From the NCBI GenBank assembly GCA_028683835.1, contig JAQUHB010000015.1:1-63661 (forward strand): a stretch of DNA of 63,661 nucleotides, given 5' to 3'. Both the position numbers and the translations under genes were made by a program. The DNA is from Sulfurimonadaceae bacterium. Its GTDB lineage: Bacteria; Campylobacterota; Campylobacteria; Campylobacterales; Sulfurimonadaceae. The notes beneath the pieces were generated by a model, which worked only from the letters and a program-made list of their open reading frames with translations, did no database searches and was not told the DNA's origin. Of the stretch, positions 35,419 through 44,404 are shown one piece after another; within the stretch, counting starts at the first letter, position 1, and each line of letters opens with the position of its first letter.

Positions 35419-35450
35419 CTCACAAACTTCTCACGAAAGATCAGTATATT
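35419..35450 (+). promoter_or_regulatory. CTCAC direct-repeat promoter before the copA transcript
   Basis: CTCAC at 35419-35423 and 35430-35434 (11-bp period) stand 26 bp before a -10 box TATATT (35445-35450), covering the -35 region. The same arrangement with the same 26-bp distance occurs at 37797, so a shared activator is likely, most simply the OmpR-family regulator at 33131-33778. Confidence 0.65.
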
Positions 35451-35498
35451 TTTACATAAGTAAAAAATCGATGTTCAAATATTTTAAGGGGGTTTGTT

Positions 35499-35624
35499 AT
35501 GCACGAATTTGGCAACTGGGAATTTGGCTGGATTGTTCCCGTACTTTTTATCTTTGCAATTTTTTATTTTATTAATAACAATAGTAATAAAAATGCACCA
35601 CTGGAGGTGTATTGTGAGTCATGA
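35499..35624 (+). CDS. Small membrane protein encoded before copA, 41 aa
   Basis: Begins MHEFGNWEFGWIVPVLFIFA and has one membrane helix (about 10-25), then a short Asn-rich tail (NNNSNKNAPLEVYCES). AAGGGGG lies 6 nt before the ATG. It ends 11 bp inside the copper ATPase gene, so it is translationally coupled to it. Too short for routine gene finders. A regulatory or assembly subunit for the ATPase is possible; no family is recognised. Confidence 0.65.
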   Translation: MHEFGNWEFGWIVPVLFIFAIFYFINNNSNKNAPLEVYCES

Positions 35625-37788
35625 AGAAGAAAATGACAAAAATATTAACTGCATAGATGATTCCTGTAAGTTAGGCAACACTTTTTACACTTGTCCTATG
35701 CATCCTGAAATTATTCGTGATCATCCCGGAAGCTGCCCAATCTGCGGTATGGCACTCGAACCCATGACAGTTCAGGCTGATGAAAACAGTGATGAACAAA
35801 GAGATATGAGCAGAAGATTTTGGATCGCTGTTGCCTTCTCTTTTCCTCTTTTTCTCATAGCGATGCTAAGTGACTTGACTCCTGGGTATTTACCAAGTGC
35901 TATCAATATGAAAGATGTTCAGTGGTTTGAATTCTTGCTCGCCACTCCCGTGGTACTCTGGGGAGGATGGCCTTTTTACGTAAAGGGTTACAACTCGGTA
36001 AAAACATGGAACCTCAATATGTTCACACTGATATCCATGGGCGTGGGCACTGCATATCTTTATAGCTTGATAGCACTTTTTTTTCCTGAGATCTTTCCTC
36101 CAATGATGCAGACAAAAGAGGGTTTGGTACATGTTTATTTTGAAGCGGCTTCTGTCATTACCGCTTTGGTGCTTTTAGGCCAAGTCCTTGAACTCGGAGC
36201 ACGCGGTAAAACAAACAGCGCTATAAAAAATCTGCTCAATCTTGCACCCAAACAAGCTCACCGTATAGAAGACGGCGATGAAAAAGATGTAGACCTTGGA
36301 CTCATCCATGTAGGTGACAAGCTCAGGATTAAACCCGGAGAAAAGATCCCAGTCGATGGGATCGTAATCGAGGGACAAAGCAATCTTGATGAGTCCATGA
36401 TAACAGGAGAACCCATACTGATGAGCAAAAGCAAAGGCGATGCCGTTATAGGAGCGACTATCAACAAAAACGGGACTTTGATCATGGAGGCTCAAAAAGT
36501 CGGCCGAGATACGATGCTCTCTCAAATCGTTGAGATGGTTTCACATGCTCAGCGCTCCCGTGTGCCCATACAACAACTCGCAGACAAAGTCTCCTCTTAC
36601 TTTGTTCCCGCTGTCGTCGTCTCTGCTGTTTTGGCATTCATACTCTGGTGGATTGTTGGACCGCAGCCTCGTTTGGCTTACGCCGTTGTAGCGGCTGTCT
36701 CTGTTTTGATTATCGCCTGTCCATGCGCACTTGGACTTGCGACTCCCATCTCCATTATGGTGGGAACGGGACGCGGGGCACTTATGGGGATACTCATAAA
36801 AGATGCCAAAACTTTAGAGCGTATGGAAAAGGTCAATACTTTAGTCGTCGATAAAACGGGAACGCTCACCGAGGGCAAACCTAAAGTCACTAGTCTCATA
36901 ATCGCAGAGAATTTTGACAAACAAGATATCTTACAACTCGCGGCAAGTTTAGAGCGAGCAAGCGAACATCCGCTTGCAGAAGCAGTCATAAATTATGCAA
37001 AAGAGCATAATACGGCTCTTTTACATGTAGAAAATTTTGAAGCCGTCTTGGGCAAAGGGATAGTTGGTAAGATCGATAGAAAACAGGTGATAATGGGAAG
37101 TCGGGCATTTTTAGAGGATTTTGATATCTTTGTGAAGAATGAAAAAGATAAAGCCGATGCATTCGCAAGTGAGGGAAAAGGGGTTATTTTTATGGCGGTA
37201 GATTCTAAGTTTTGTGCGCTGATCGCTATTGAAGATCCTATCAAACCCACATCTCTCTCTGCACTCAAAACCCTCAAAGAGGATGGAATCAGACTCATTA
37301 TGCTCAGCGGAGACAATGAGACTACCGCAAATGCAGTAGCCAAACATCTCTTTATCGATAAAGTTTATGCAAATGTGATGCCCAATCAAAAAGCCGATAT
37401 CATCAAAAGGCTTCAAAAAGAAGGCGCAATCATAGCGATGGCAGGCGATGGCATAAATGACGCCCCAGCTCTAGCACAAGCAGATGTGGGGATTGCCATG
37501 GGAACGGGCACGGATGTCGCGATCGAGAGTGCCGGGATCACTCTCATCAAAGGCGATCTGCTTGGCATCGTCAAGGTCTTAAAACTCAGCCGTGCCACTA
37601 TGAAAAACATCAGACAAAACCTCTTCTTTGCCTTTGCTTATAATACTTTGGGGATACCATTGGCAGCGGGCGTCCTTTATCCTTTTTTTGGCATCCTGCT
37701 CTCACCCGTGATAGCTGCGGCGGCGATGAGTTTTAGCTCTGTATCTGTGATAACGAACGCTCTTCGCTTAAAAAATTTAAAGATTTAA
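35614..37788 (+). CDS. copA: Copper-exporting P1B-type ATPase
   Basis: 724-aa Cu(I) pump. The N-terminus has a heavy-metal-binding segment with CPMH (27-30) and CPIC (41-44) instead of a classical HMA ferredoxin-like domain. Then come eight helices with the metal site ACPCALGLATP, phosphorylation motif DKTGTLTEG, the SEHPLAEA histidine and GDGINDAPAL. The last helices carry AYNTLGIP and MSFSSVSV, which mark Cu(I) specificity. The GTG start at 35614 has GGAGG 6 nt upstream; the longer frame from 35494 is rejected because it lies in the small upstream gene. Confidence 0.95.
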   Translation: MSHEEENDKNINCIDDSCKLGNTFYTCPMHPEIIRDHPGSCPICGMALEPMTVQADENSDEQRDMSRRFWIAVAFSFPLFLIAMLSDLTPGYLPSAINMKDVQWFEFLLATPVVLWGGWPFYVKGYNSVKTWNLNMFTLISMGVGTAYLYSLIALFFPEIFPPMMQTKEGLVHVYFEAASVITALVLLGQVLELGARGKTNSAIKNLLNLAPKQAHRIEDGDEKDVDLGLIHVGDKLRIKPGEKIPVDGIVIEGQSNLDESMITGEPILMSKSKGDAVIGATINKNGTLIMEAQKVGRDTMLSQIVEMVSHAQRSRVPIQQLADKVSSYFVPAVVVSAVLAFILWWIVGPQPRLAYAVVAAVSVLIIACPCALGLATPISIMVGTGRGALMGILIKDAKTLERMEKVNTLVVDKTGTLTEGKPKVTSLIIAENFDKQDILQLAASLERASEHPLAEAVINYAKEHNTALLHVENFEAVLGKGIVGKIDRKQVIMGSRAFLEDFDIFVKNEKDKADAFASEGKGVIFMAVDSKFCALIAIEDPIKPTSLSALKTLKEDGIRLIMLSGDNETTANAVAKHLFIDKVYANVMPNQKADIIKRLQKEGAIIAMAGDGINDAPALAQADVGIAMGTGTDVAIESAGITLIKGDLLGIVKVLKLSRATMKNIRQNLFFAFAYNTLGIPLAAGVLYPFFGILLSPVIAAAAMSFSSVSVITNALRLKNLKI

Positions 37789-37796
37789 ACGGAGTT

Positions 37797-37828
37797 CTCA
37801 CAAACTCCTCACACTGCCAGACTATAAT
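37797..37828 (+). promoter_or_regulatory. CTCAC direct-repeat promoter before the Cus-type operon
   Basis: CTCAC at 37797-37801 and 37808-37812 (11-bp period) lie 26 bp before a perfect TATAAT (37823-37828). Eleven of the twelve bases TCTCACAAACTC match the copA promoter copy. Probable activator site. Confidence 0.68.
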
Positions 37829-37852
37829 GATAAAAAATAAAAGGATGACAAA

Positions 37853-38233
37853 ATGAAAAAGCTTCTAAAAATATTGACTCTCTTGGTTTTAAGCGTCTCT
37901 CTGCTTCAAGCTGCGGCGTTTGAAAAAACAGCAAACGGCGGCGGTGTCACAGCTGTTATCAGTTCGGACAAACCACTCACTACGGGAAACAATACCTTAC
38001 ATGTAAGCATCAAAGACCCTCAGTATAAAGATGCCGCGGTAGCTCTGAAAGTATTTATGCCTGAGATGCCGGGAATGCCTCCTATGGAGATGCAGAGCAA
38101 TGCAAAAGCTATGGGCAACGGCATCTATAAAACAGATATCAACTTTTCTATGAGCGGGACGTGGCAGGTTTGGATCTTCATAACTCCAAAAAGCGGACAA
38201 AAAGTGCGTATAAAAACCTCTTTGAATATCTAA
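37853..38233 (+). CDS. YtkA/FixH-like periplasmic protein with Met-rich loop
   Basis: 126 aa with a signal peptide (MKKLLKILTLLVLSVSLLQA) and an immunoglobulin-like beta fold (TGNNTLHVSIKDP, GIYKTDINFSMSGTWQVWIFI). A methionine-rich loop, MPEMPGMPPMEM, is a likely Cu(I) binding site. First gene of the operon that continues with TolC-, CusB- and CusA-like genes, 9 bp before the next start. Proposed periplasmic copper-handling protein, perhaps replacing CusF; inferred. Confidence 0.8.
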   Translation: MKKLLKILTLLVLSVSLLQAAAFEKTANGGGVTAVISSDKPLTTGNNTLHVSIKDPQYKDAAVALKVFMPEMPGMPPMEMQSNAKAMGNGIYKTDINFSMSGTWQVWIFITPKSGQKVRIKTSLNI

Positions 38234-38242
38234 AGAGGTCTC

Positions 38243-39436
38243 ATGAAAACTCTTCTATTATGGCTTGGAGTCGCGACTTTTTTACAGGCGCAGACTCTTG
38301 ACGCGCTTATCACTCGCTCATTACAAAATCATGGTTCACTCAAGAGTATAGAGCAGCGTCTTGAAGCACTGGAGAATGAAAAAGAGATCTCAAGGAACTT
38401 CTCAGATCCGGAGGTCTCCCTCACTATCAACGATATCCAGTTTAAAAACCCTACAGACCGTACACTCGAGCCGATGCAGTTTAGTTCTCTCAACATCAAA
38501 CAAAAGATCCCCTATTTTGGAAAACGCGACGCGCAGACACAGATGGTCGAGTCACAAAAAAAGTTGCTAAACATGGGGCTTGGAGCTTTAAAAACTGAAC
38601 TTGCAAAAGAGATGAGAATAACCGCATATTCTATCTGGCAAAACGAACAGGAACTTCATATCATCGATAGCAGTATCGATATCATCAAACAGACTATCTC
38701 CCTTAATGAAGCTTACTACATCACCTCAGGCAATACCCAAGAGGTTTTGATGAATGCAGAGCTTTCCCTCAGTGAACAGAAGATAAAAAGAAACTCTCTT
38801 CTAAGCGAGCAAAACGCTCTGTATGAAAAGCTCTCCTATCTTGCAGGTGAAAAGATAGAAAATCTTGAACTCTCTCTAAGCGTCCAAGAGCCAAAAACTC
38901 TTTCGTTTTACCAAGAGAAAGTAGGAGATTCAAGTGCCTTACATGTAAAGGATGCAGAACTAGGTATTGCGAAGTCAGACCTTCACATCAAAGAGCTCTC
39001 ACAAAAAATCGACCCTTTCATCCAAGCGGGATACTATTACAGAGAGAACCATCCCGACTATGCAGCCATAACCGTAGGCGCTTCTTTACCGCTTTATGGA
39101 ACACAAAAGGCAAGCGAAGAGGAAGCGAAAAAACTGCTTCTTGCCAAAGGTTTTGAAGAGAGCGATTTAAAAGAAAAGCTCAACTCAGAGATAGCACAGC
39201 TCTATGAAAAGATGCGAAATGACTACTTAAGCTACAAAATCCTCAGCGATGAATCGATGCCGAAAGTGGAACATCTTTTTGAGTTGGCTCAAAGTTCGGC
39301 AAAGAGTAAAGACTCATTTTTAGAGTATCTAGGAATGCTGAGTAAAAAACTTAAACTTCAAGAGGAGCTTATCAAAGTGACAGCCGATTTCAACAAAACT
39401 CACGCATCCCTTCTTGCGCTCACAGGAGACAAATAA
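38243..39436 (+). CDS. TolC/CusC-family outer membrane efflux protein
   Basis: 397 aa with signal peptide (MKTLLLWLGVATFLQA) and long helical hairpins of the outer membrane efflux family (SLQNHGSLKSIEQRLEALENE, AIYSIWQNEQELHII-like stretches). It forms the outer duct for the adaptor and pump encoded next. The stop codon overlaps the following ATG by one base (TAATG). There is an exact TTACATGTAA in its coding region. Confidence 0.88.
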   Translation: MKTLLLWLGVATFLQAQTLDALITRSLQNHGSLKSIEQRLEALENEKEISRNFSDPEVSLTINDIQFKNPTDRTLEPMQFSSLNIKQKIPYFGKRDAQTQMVESQKKLLNMGLGALKTELAKEMRITAYSIWQNEQELHIIDSSIDIIKQTISLNEAYYITSGNTQEVLMNAELSLSEQKIKRNSLLSEQNALYEKLSYLAGEKIENLELSLSVQEPKTLSFYQEKVGDSSALHVKDAELGIAKSDLHIKELSQKIDPFIQAGYYYRENHPDYAAITVGASLPLYGTQKASEEEAKKLLLAKGFEESDLKEKLNSEIAQLYEKMRNDYLSYKILSDESMPKVEHLFELAQSSAKSKDSFLEYLGMLSKKLKLQEELIKVTADFNKTHASLLALTGDK

Positions 39437-40422
39437 TGAAATATCTCACACTTTTACTGCTCTTACATGTAAGCATATTTGCAAAAGATGCGACCGTAAA
39501 ACAGCTCTTTAACGTGCAGACCGTCAAAGTCAAAACAACAAATGCATCTATGAGCCAAAAATATTACGGTTATGTTAAAGAGGATGACTCAAAAGTCTAT
39601 GATGTGAGTCCGAGATTTGATGGCTATATCGAAGAGCTCAAAGCGAATAAAACTTATATGTACGTTCAAAAAGGCACACTCTTAGCAACGGTTTACTCAC
39701 CTGAAGTGCTGCGTGCAAAAGAGGAGTATCTCAGCATCTACAGTTTTACCAAAAAATTTCCAAACAAGGCGATGGTAGAGAGTGCAAAAGAGAGGCTCAC
39801 ACTCTTAGGCGTAAATCCTAAAGAGATAGAGATGATAGAAAAAGAGGGCAAGACCTCACGCACGACAAATATTTACGCACCAGAGAGCGGATATATCTTT
39901 GAAAAAAGCGTTACAAGCGGTTCGGCGTTTTCTATAAGACAAAACCTCTTTAAGATAGTCAATCTCTCAAATGTCTGGGTCGAAGTCGCCATCTATCCTC
40001 AAGATTATGAGCTCATCTCCAAACTAAACGATTTTCTCATCAGCTCTCCCGCTGGAAATTTTAAAGCGAAAAAAGAGATGCTCTATCCAAGAGTCAGTGC
40101 AAAAGATGCGCCTTTTACACTTCGAGTCAGTGTACAAAATCCAAAAGGAAAACTCATAGGCGGAATGTATGTGAGCGTGAGTGCAGATACGAAAAAAGAG
40201 AGCACGCTCACTTTGCCATCCTCTGCGGTTATCTTTAAAAACGGCAAATATTATGTGTTTATAAAAGGGGAATACCAAGGGGAATATGAACCTCGCGTCA
40301 TCGAAGCAAAAGAGCTAGATGCCAACACTTACAGTGTCAAAGGTCTTCAAAACGGCGACGAAGTGGTCAATAACGCGCTCTTTATGATGGACAGCGACGC
40401 TCAGATAAACGGTCTGTATTAG
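39436..40422 (+). CDS. CusB-like RND periplasmic adaptor
   Basis: 328 aa with signal peptide (MKYLTLLLLLHVSIFA). The lipoyl-like motifs (SPRFDGYIEELKAN, IYAPESGYIFEKSVTSGSAF), the helical hairpin (AKEEYLSIYSF) and beta-barrel (LRVSVQNPKGKLIGGMYVSV) are in the usual order. It joins the CusA-like pump to the outer-membrane channel. Shorter than E. coli CusB (407 aa), lacking the N-terminal Met-rich extension. The signal peptide itself includes the LHVS codon phase of the TTACATGTAA motif. Confidence 0.88.
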   Translation: MKYLTLLLLLHVSIFAKDATVKQLFNVQTVKVKTTNASMSQKYYGYVKEDDSKVYDVSPRFDGYIEELKANKTYMYVQKGTLLATVYSPEVLRAKEEYLSIYSFTKKFPNKAMVESAKERLTLLGVNPKEIEMIEKEGKTSRTTNIYAPESGYIFEKSVTSGSAFSIRQNLFKIVNLSNVWVEVAIYPQDYELISKLNDFLISSPAGNFKAKKEMLYPRVSAKDAPFTLRVSVQNPKGKLIGGMYVSVSADTKKESTLTLPSSAVIFKNGKYYVFIKGEYQGEYEPRVIEAKELDANTYSVKGLQNGDEVVNNALFMMDSDAQINGLY

Positions 40423-40428
40423 GAACTG

Positions 40429-43400
40429 ATGATGATAGAAAAACTCATAGCCCTCAGTGTAAAAAACAGATTTTTACTCCTGATCTTCACACTCTTTATC
40501 ATCGGGGCTTCTGTGTGGTCTATCAAAAATACCGCGCTTGACGCACTGCCGGACATCTCCCCTCCGCAAGTAATTTTGCAGATAAAATGGGCAGGACAAT
40601 CGCCCCAGATCATCGAAAAACAGGGGACGTATCCGCTTGTCACCGCTCTTCTTTCGACTCCAAACGTCAAGACGGTACGAGGCTTTTCAAGCTATGAAAA
40701 TGGACTTATCTATATCATCTTCAAAGAGGGAACCGATATCTATAAAGCCCGAAGCAGAGTCCTAGAACAGCTCTCTTCCATCGGCTCGAGCCTTCCTGCA
40801 AATATGCAGGTCTCACTTGGACCTGATGCAAGCGGTGTGGGCTGGGTATATGAGTATGCTCTCACATCAAAAACTAAAAATCTCGCAGAGCTTCGAACTC
40901 TACAGGACTACTACTATAAAAACGCGCTTCTTGGCGTAGACGGTGTAAGTGAAGTGGCATCCATCGGCGGATTTGTCCCCTCATATCAAGTCACGGTCAA
41001 AAATGAGATGCTTGTGCATTACAATCTTGGGATCGAAGATATCGTCCAGACGCTCAAACAAAACAACAATGACACGGGCGGAAGAGTCATCAACAAAAAC
41101 GGCTATGAATGGATGGTTCAGGCAAAAGGGTACGTTAATGACCTCAGTGACATCCGAAATCTAAGCATCACGACCAAAAACGGTATCCCTCTGACTATCG
41201 GCGATATCGCAAGAGTGGAAGTGGTTCCCGCTTCAAGACGAGGGATGGCCGACCTTAACGGTGAGGGCGAAGTCGTAGGCGGAATCGTGATAGTGCGATA
41301 CGGCGCGGATGTCTACAAAACGATTCAAAATGTAAAGAAAAAACTCTCGCAGCTTAAATCCGGCGACGTCAAGATCACGACCACCTATGACAGATCGAGT
41401 CTTATAGATAAAGCGGTCGATACGCTCAAACATACACTTTATGAAGAGTCGATCATCGTTATCATCGTCATCGCTCTGTTTTTGATGCATCTGCGAAGTT
41501 CTCTTATCCTTTTGATCGTCTTGCCGATTACGGTGGGCGTGACCTTTTTACTGATGAAACTCTTTGGTATCGGCTCAAATATCATGAGTCTTGGCGGTAT
41601 CGCCATTGCCATCGGTGCGATGGTCGATGCTTCCATCATCATGATAGAAAACGCTCATCAGACACTTCATAAACTTCAAGAAAAGGGAGCGGTCACTAAA
41701 AAAGAGCGCATCGATGCCATCATCGAGTCATCCCAGCTTGTGGGACGTCCTATCTTCTTTGCACTTATTCTCGTCGTTGTCTCGTTTTTACCGATATTTT
41801 CCCTAAGCGGACAAGAGGGGATGCTTTTCTCGCCCCTAGCATTTACCAAGACCTTTGCCATGAGTGCGGGAGCAATTCTCTCAATCACACTTGTGCCTGT
41901 ACTGATGATCTATTTTCTAGGAGGTAAGATCCCCTCAGAAGAGAAAAACTTTTTAAACAGATTTTTCACCTTTGCCTACCATCCATTTTTAATATATGGA
42001 TTGAAACTCAAATATGGCGTTTTACTTTTGCTTATCCTTTCTTTGGCATCAATATATCCGCTTTACAACGCGCTTAAATGGGAGTTTATGCCAACATTAA
42101 ATGAAGAGACCTTTATGTATATGCCCGTTACACCCTATGGCACAAGTATCGATATGAGTAAAGAGCTCGCGCAAAGAACGGATGCCATTATCAAAAGCTT
42201 TCCGGAAGTCCAGAGCGTTTTTGGCAAAGGGGGACGCGCCGATAGTGCGACTGATCCTGCACCTCTTGGGATGCTTGAAACCATCATCACTCTCAAACCG
42301 CAAAGCGAGTGGCCAAAAGGGATGAGCTATAAAAAGCTTCAAGACGAGATGGAAAATGCCTTACATGTAAGCGGTCTTGTAAACTCTTGGACCTATCCTA
42401 TCAAAGGGCGCATCGATATGCTTCTTAGCGGAATCCGCACGCCTATTGGGATAAAACTCTACGGCGACGATGCCAAAAAACTGCAGTTTTATGCAACTCA
42501 GATAGAGCAGACACTAAGGGCTGAAGATATGACAATGTCTGTTTTTGCCGATAAAGCCACGGCTGGATATTACCTCAACATCGAGATTAACGAAGAGGCG
42601 CTCAAACGTTATGGCATCTCAAAAGAGACTCTGCTCTCCTATACCTCATTTGCCATCGGCGGAGCAAAAGTCTCGACGATGTATAACGGCTTAGAGCGCT
42701 ATGCAATCACCATGAGGCTCTCTGATGATGAACGCAATTCACTATCCTCGATTCAAAACATCATGATAAAAACACCGCTTGGATTTATGCCGTTTCGTAC
42801 CTTTGCGACACTTTCTTATAAAGAGAGTCCATCTATCATCAAAAGCGAGATGGCTCTTCCTGTGACCTACATCTATATCACTCCAAAAGAGGGTGTCAGT
42901 TCGACGCAGTACAAAGAAAGAGCAAAAGAGCTCTTAAAAAATATCAAACTCCCAGATGGATACTATATGCAGTTTGCAGGAGAGAGTGAGTACCTTGAAT
43001 CAGCACTTGCTAAGATGGTGTGGATTATTCCTGCTGTCATACTTATCGTGCTTGTGCTTATCTATTTCGCACTTAGAGATGTTACCGCGTCTTTGATAGT
43101 GTTTTTCACTCTTCCGTTTGCTCTTTTGGGCGGACTGATTTATATGCAGATGTTGCATTTTAGTATGAGCATCGCCGTGATTGTCGGATTTTTGGCACTT
43201 CTGGGTATTGCCTCGGAATCTGCCATCGTGATGATCGTGTATCTGCAGGAGAGTGTCAAAAACTCGTTAGAAAAATATGGGGAGGACTTTGATGCACAAA
43301 ATCTCAAAGATGCTATCTATGATGGAGCCATTAGAAGACTCCGCCCCAAACTCATGACAGTATTTGCCATCATTGCAGGGCTCTTGCCGATCATGTATTC

Positions 43401-43539
43401 GGATGGTGTGGGAAGCGAGATCATGCAGCGCATCGCAGCGCCGATGATAGGTGGGATCGTGAGTTCATCGGTGCTGAGTCTGCTGATAATCCCCATACTC
43501 TATGAGATCTATATCAAACGAAAAAACTTGAGAAAATAG
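40429..43539 (+). CDS. cusA: CusA-type heavy-metal RND transporter
   Basis: 1036-aa inner-membrane proton-driven pump of the HME-RND class. Twelve helices, with charged residues in the central helix region (GGIAIAIGAMVDASIIMIENAH) and FSLSGQEGMLFSPLAFTKTFAM, both diagnostic of the heavy-metal subgroup. RIDMLLSGIRTPIGIKLYG carries a periplasmic methionine in the position used for Cu(I)/Ag(I) by CusA. Two adjacent ATGs; AGGA stands 4 nt before the first and 7 nt before the second. Final gene of the ytkA-like/tolC/cusB/cusA operon; copper or silver efflux is the likely role. Confidence 0.93.
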   Translation: MMIEKLIALSVKNRFLLLIFTLFIIGASVWSIKNTALDALPDISPPQVILQIKWAGQSPQIIEKQGTYPLVTALLSTPNVKTVRGFSSYENGLIYIIFKEGTDIYKARSRVLEQLSSIGSSLPANMQVSLGPDASGVGWVYEYALTSKTKNLAELRTLQDYYYKNALLGVDGVSEVASIGGFVPSYQVTVKNEMLVHYNLGIEDIVQTLKQNNNDTGGRVINKNGYEWMVQAKGYVNDLSDIRNLSITTKNGIPLTIGDIARVEVVPASRRGMADLNGEGEVVGGIVIVRYGADVYKTIQNVKKKLSQLKSGDVKITTTYDRSSLIDKAVDTLKHTLYEESIIVIIVIALFLMHLRSSLILLIVLPITVGVTFLLMKLFGIGSNIMSLGGIAIAIGAMVDASIIMIENAHQTLHKLQEKGAVTKKERIDAIIESSQLVGRPIFFALILVVVSFLPIFSLSGQEGMLFSPLAFTKTFAMSAGAILSITLVPVLMIYFLGGKIPSEEKNFLNRFFTFAYHPFLIYGLKLKYGVLLLLILSLASIYPLYNALKWEFMPTLNEETFMYMPVTPYGTSIDMSKELAQRTDAIIKSFPEVQSVFGKGGRADSATDPAPLGMLETIITLKPQSEWPKGMSYKKLQDEMENALHVSGLVNSWTYPIKGRIDMLLSGIRTPIGIKLYGDDAKKLQFYATQIEQTLRAEDMTMSVFADKATAGYYLNIEINEEALKRYGISKETLLSYTSFAIGGAKVSTMYNGLERYAITMRLSDDERNSLSSIQNIMIKTPLGFMPFRTFATLSYKESPSIIKSEMALPVTYIYITPKEGVSSTQYKERAKELLKNIKLPDGYYMQFAGESEYLESALAKMVWIIPAVILIVLVLIYFALRDVTASLIVFFTLPFALLGGLIYMQMLHFSMSIAVIVGFLALLGIASESAIVMIVYLQESVKNSLEKYGEDFDAQNLKDAIYDGAIRRLRPKLMTVFAIIAGLLPIMYSDGVGSEIMQRIAAPMIGGIVSSSVLSLLIIPILYEIYIKRKNLRK

Positions 43540-43574
43540 CCTTACATACGAAGCGTTCTCGTAAGGCACGCTTC
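43539..43574. terminator. Two mutually exclusive hairpins after cusA
   Basis: GCCTTAC (43539-43545) pairs with GTAAGGC (43561-43567), and GAAGCGT (43550-43556) pairs with ACGCTTC (43568-43574). Both 7-bp stems are perfect but cannot form together. They fill the gap between convergent cusA and a diguanylate cyclase gene. No T-run; termination or mRNA 3'-end stabilisation is the simplest role. Confidence 0.45.
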
Positions 43575-44393
43575 TCAGCCTATAATGAGCCTGTGTTTAA
43601 ACTCCTCTTTATCCTCATACATCGATGTATCAGCGACAGATAGAACATCCTGAAAATTATCATTCACATCAAAGGGAGCAATTCCATAAGAGTAGCTTGT
43701 ATGAAAGCTGTTCTCTTTGAATTTCAGCTCTTTACGTGTGATCAATGCTCTGTTATTTGAGATTAAACTTTTTATCTGATCCACTGAAAACTGATTACCA
43801 AAAAGAAGTAAAAACTCATCACCGCCATATCTGACAAGTTCCCCTTTCGTTTTTTTTAGATGCATCGCTGTAAATTCTAAAACTTTATCGCCGGCAATAT
43901 GCCCATAATTATCATTAATATCTTTAAAATAATTCATATCGATAAAGACCAAGATACCTTTGCTTGTAAAGACCTCAGCTCCATCCATGTAATTGGAATA
44001 AAGCCATTGTCTGTTGTAAGCTTTCGTCAATGTATCCGTGAAAATAGAAGCTTTCAGCTTTTCAATCTCTATACGAAGATTTGCTGTCTCTTCAAGTACT
44101 CTTTCCAGTTTAACACCATCTCCTTTTTTGATCGCATCCATAGCATCTTTGGTAGTATTATCCAGCTTAACAACATTTTTAGAAGTATTATCACTCAGTG
44201 TTTTTAACTTTGAAAGTTTTTCATCAAAAATCTGATCTACTATGAGCTCTTCATTTTCACAAGCAATATCATGCGCAGCTAAAAGATTATAAAAAAGTTT
44301 TTTATATAAAAGGGGCGGAGCAACGTCAACATCCGCTATTTGAGCTTTTACTTGATCTGTAATAGTAATAAGCTCCCTTTTATTCTTCATCAT
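43575..44393 (-). CDS. Soluble diguanylate cyclase (GGDEF)
   Basis: 272 aa. N-terminal helical region (about 1-115) of unknown sensory role, then a GGDEF domain with IDMNYFKDINDNYGH and an intact RYGGDEF. The usual upstream RxxD inhibition site is replaced by TKGE, so product inhibition is probably absent. No membrane segment or signal peptide. GAGG 7 nt before the first of two ATGs. It lies 11 bp after glcD on the same strand, so possibly cotranscribed with that gene and the plasminogen-binding-protein homologue. Confidence 0.9.
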   Translation of the reverse strand: MMKNKRELITITDQVKAQIADVDVAPPLLYKKLFYNLLAAHDIACENEELIVDQIFDEKLSKLKTLSDNTSKNVVKLDNTTKDAMDAIKKGDGVKLERVLEETANLRIEIEKLKASIFTDTLTKAYNRQWLYSNYMDGAEVFTSKGILVFIDMNYFKDINDNYGHIAGDKVLEFTAMHLKKTKGELVRYGGDEFLLLFGNQFSVDQIKSLISNNRALITRKELKFKENSFHTSYSYGIAPFDVNDNFQDVLSVADTSMYEDKEEFKHRLIIG

Positions 44394-44404
44394 CTCTGCA
44401 CCTC

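Noticed and set aside
35494-35613. N-terminal extension of the copper ATPase
   Set aside because: It covers the separate 41-aa gene in another frame; the GTG at 35614 has GGAGG at the right distance and gives a normal N-terminus.
36175-37610. Several minus-strand frames inside the copper ATPase gene
   Set aside because: Shadows of a strongly conserved plus-strand gene, without start signals.
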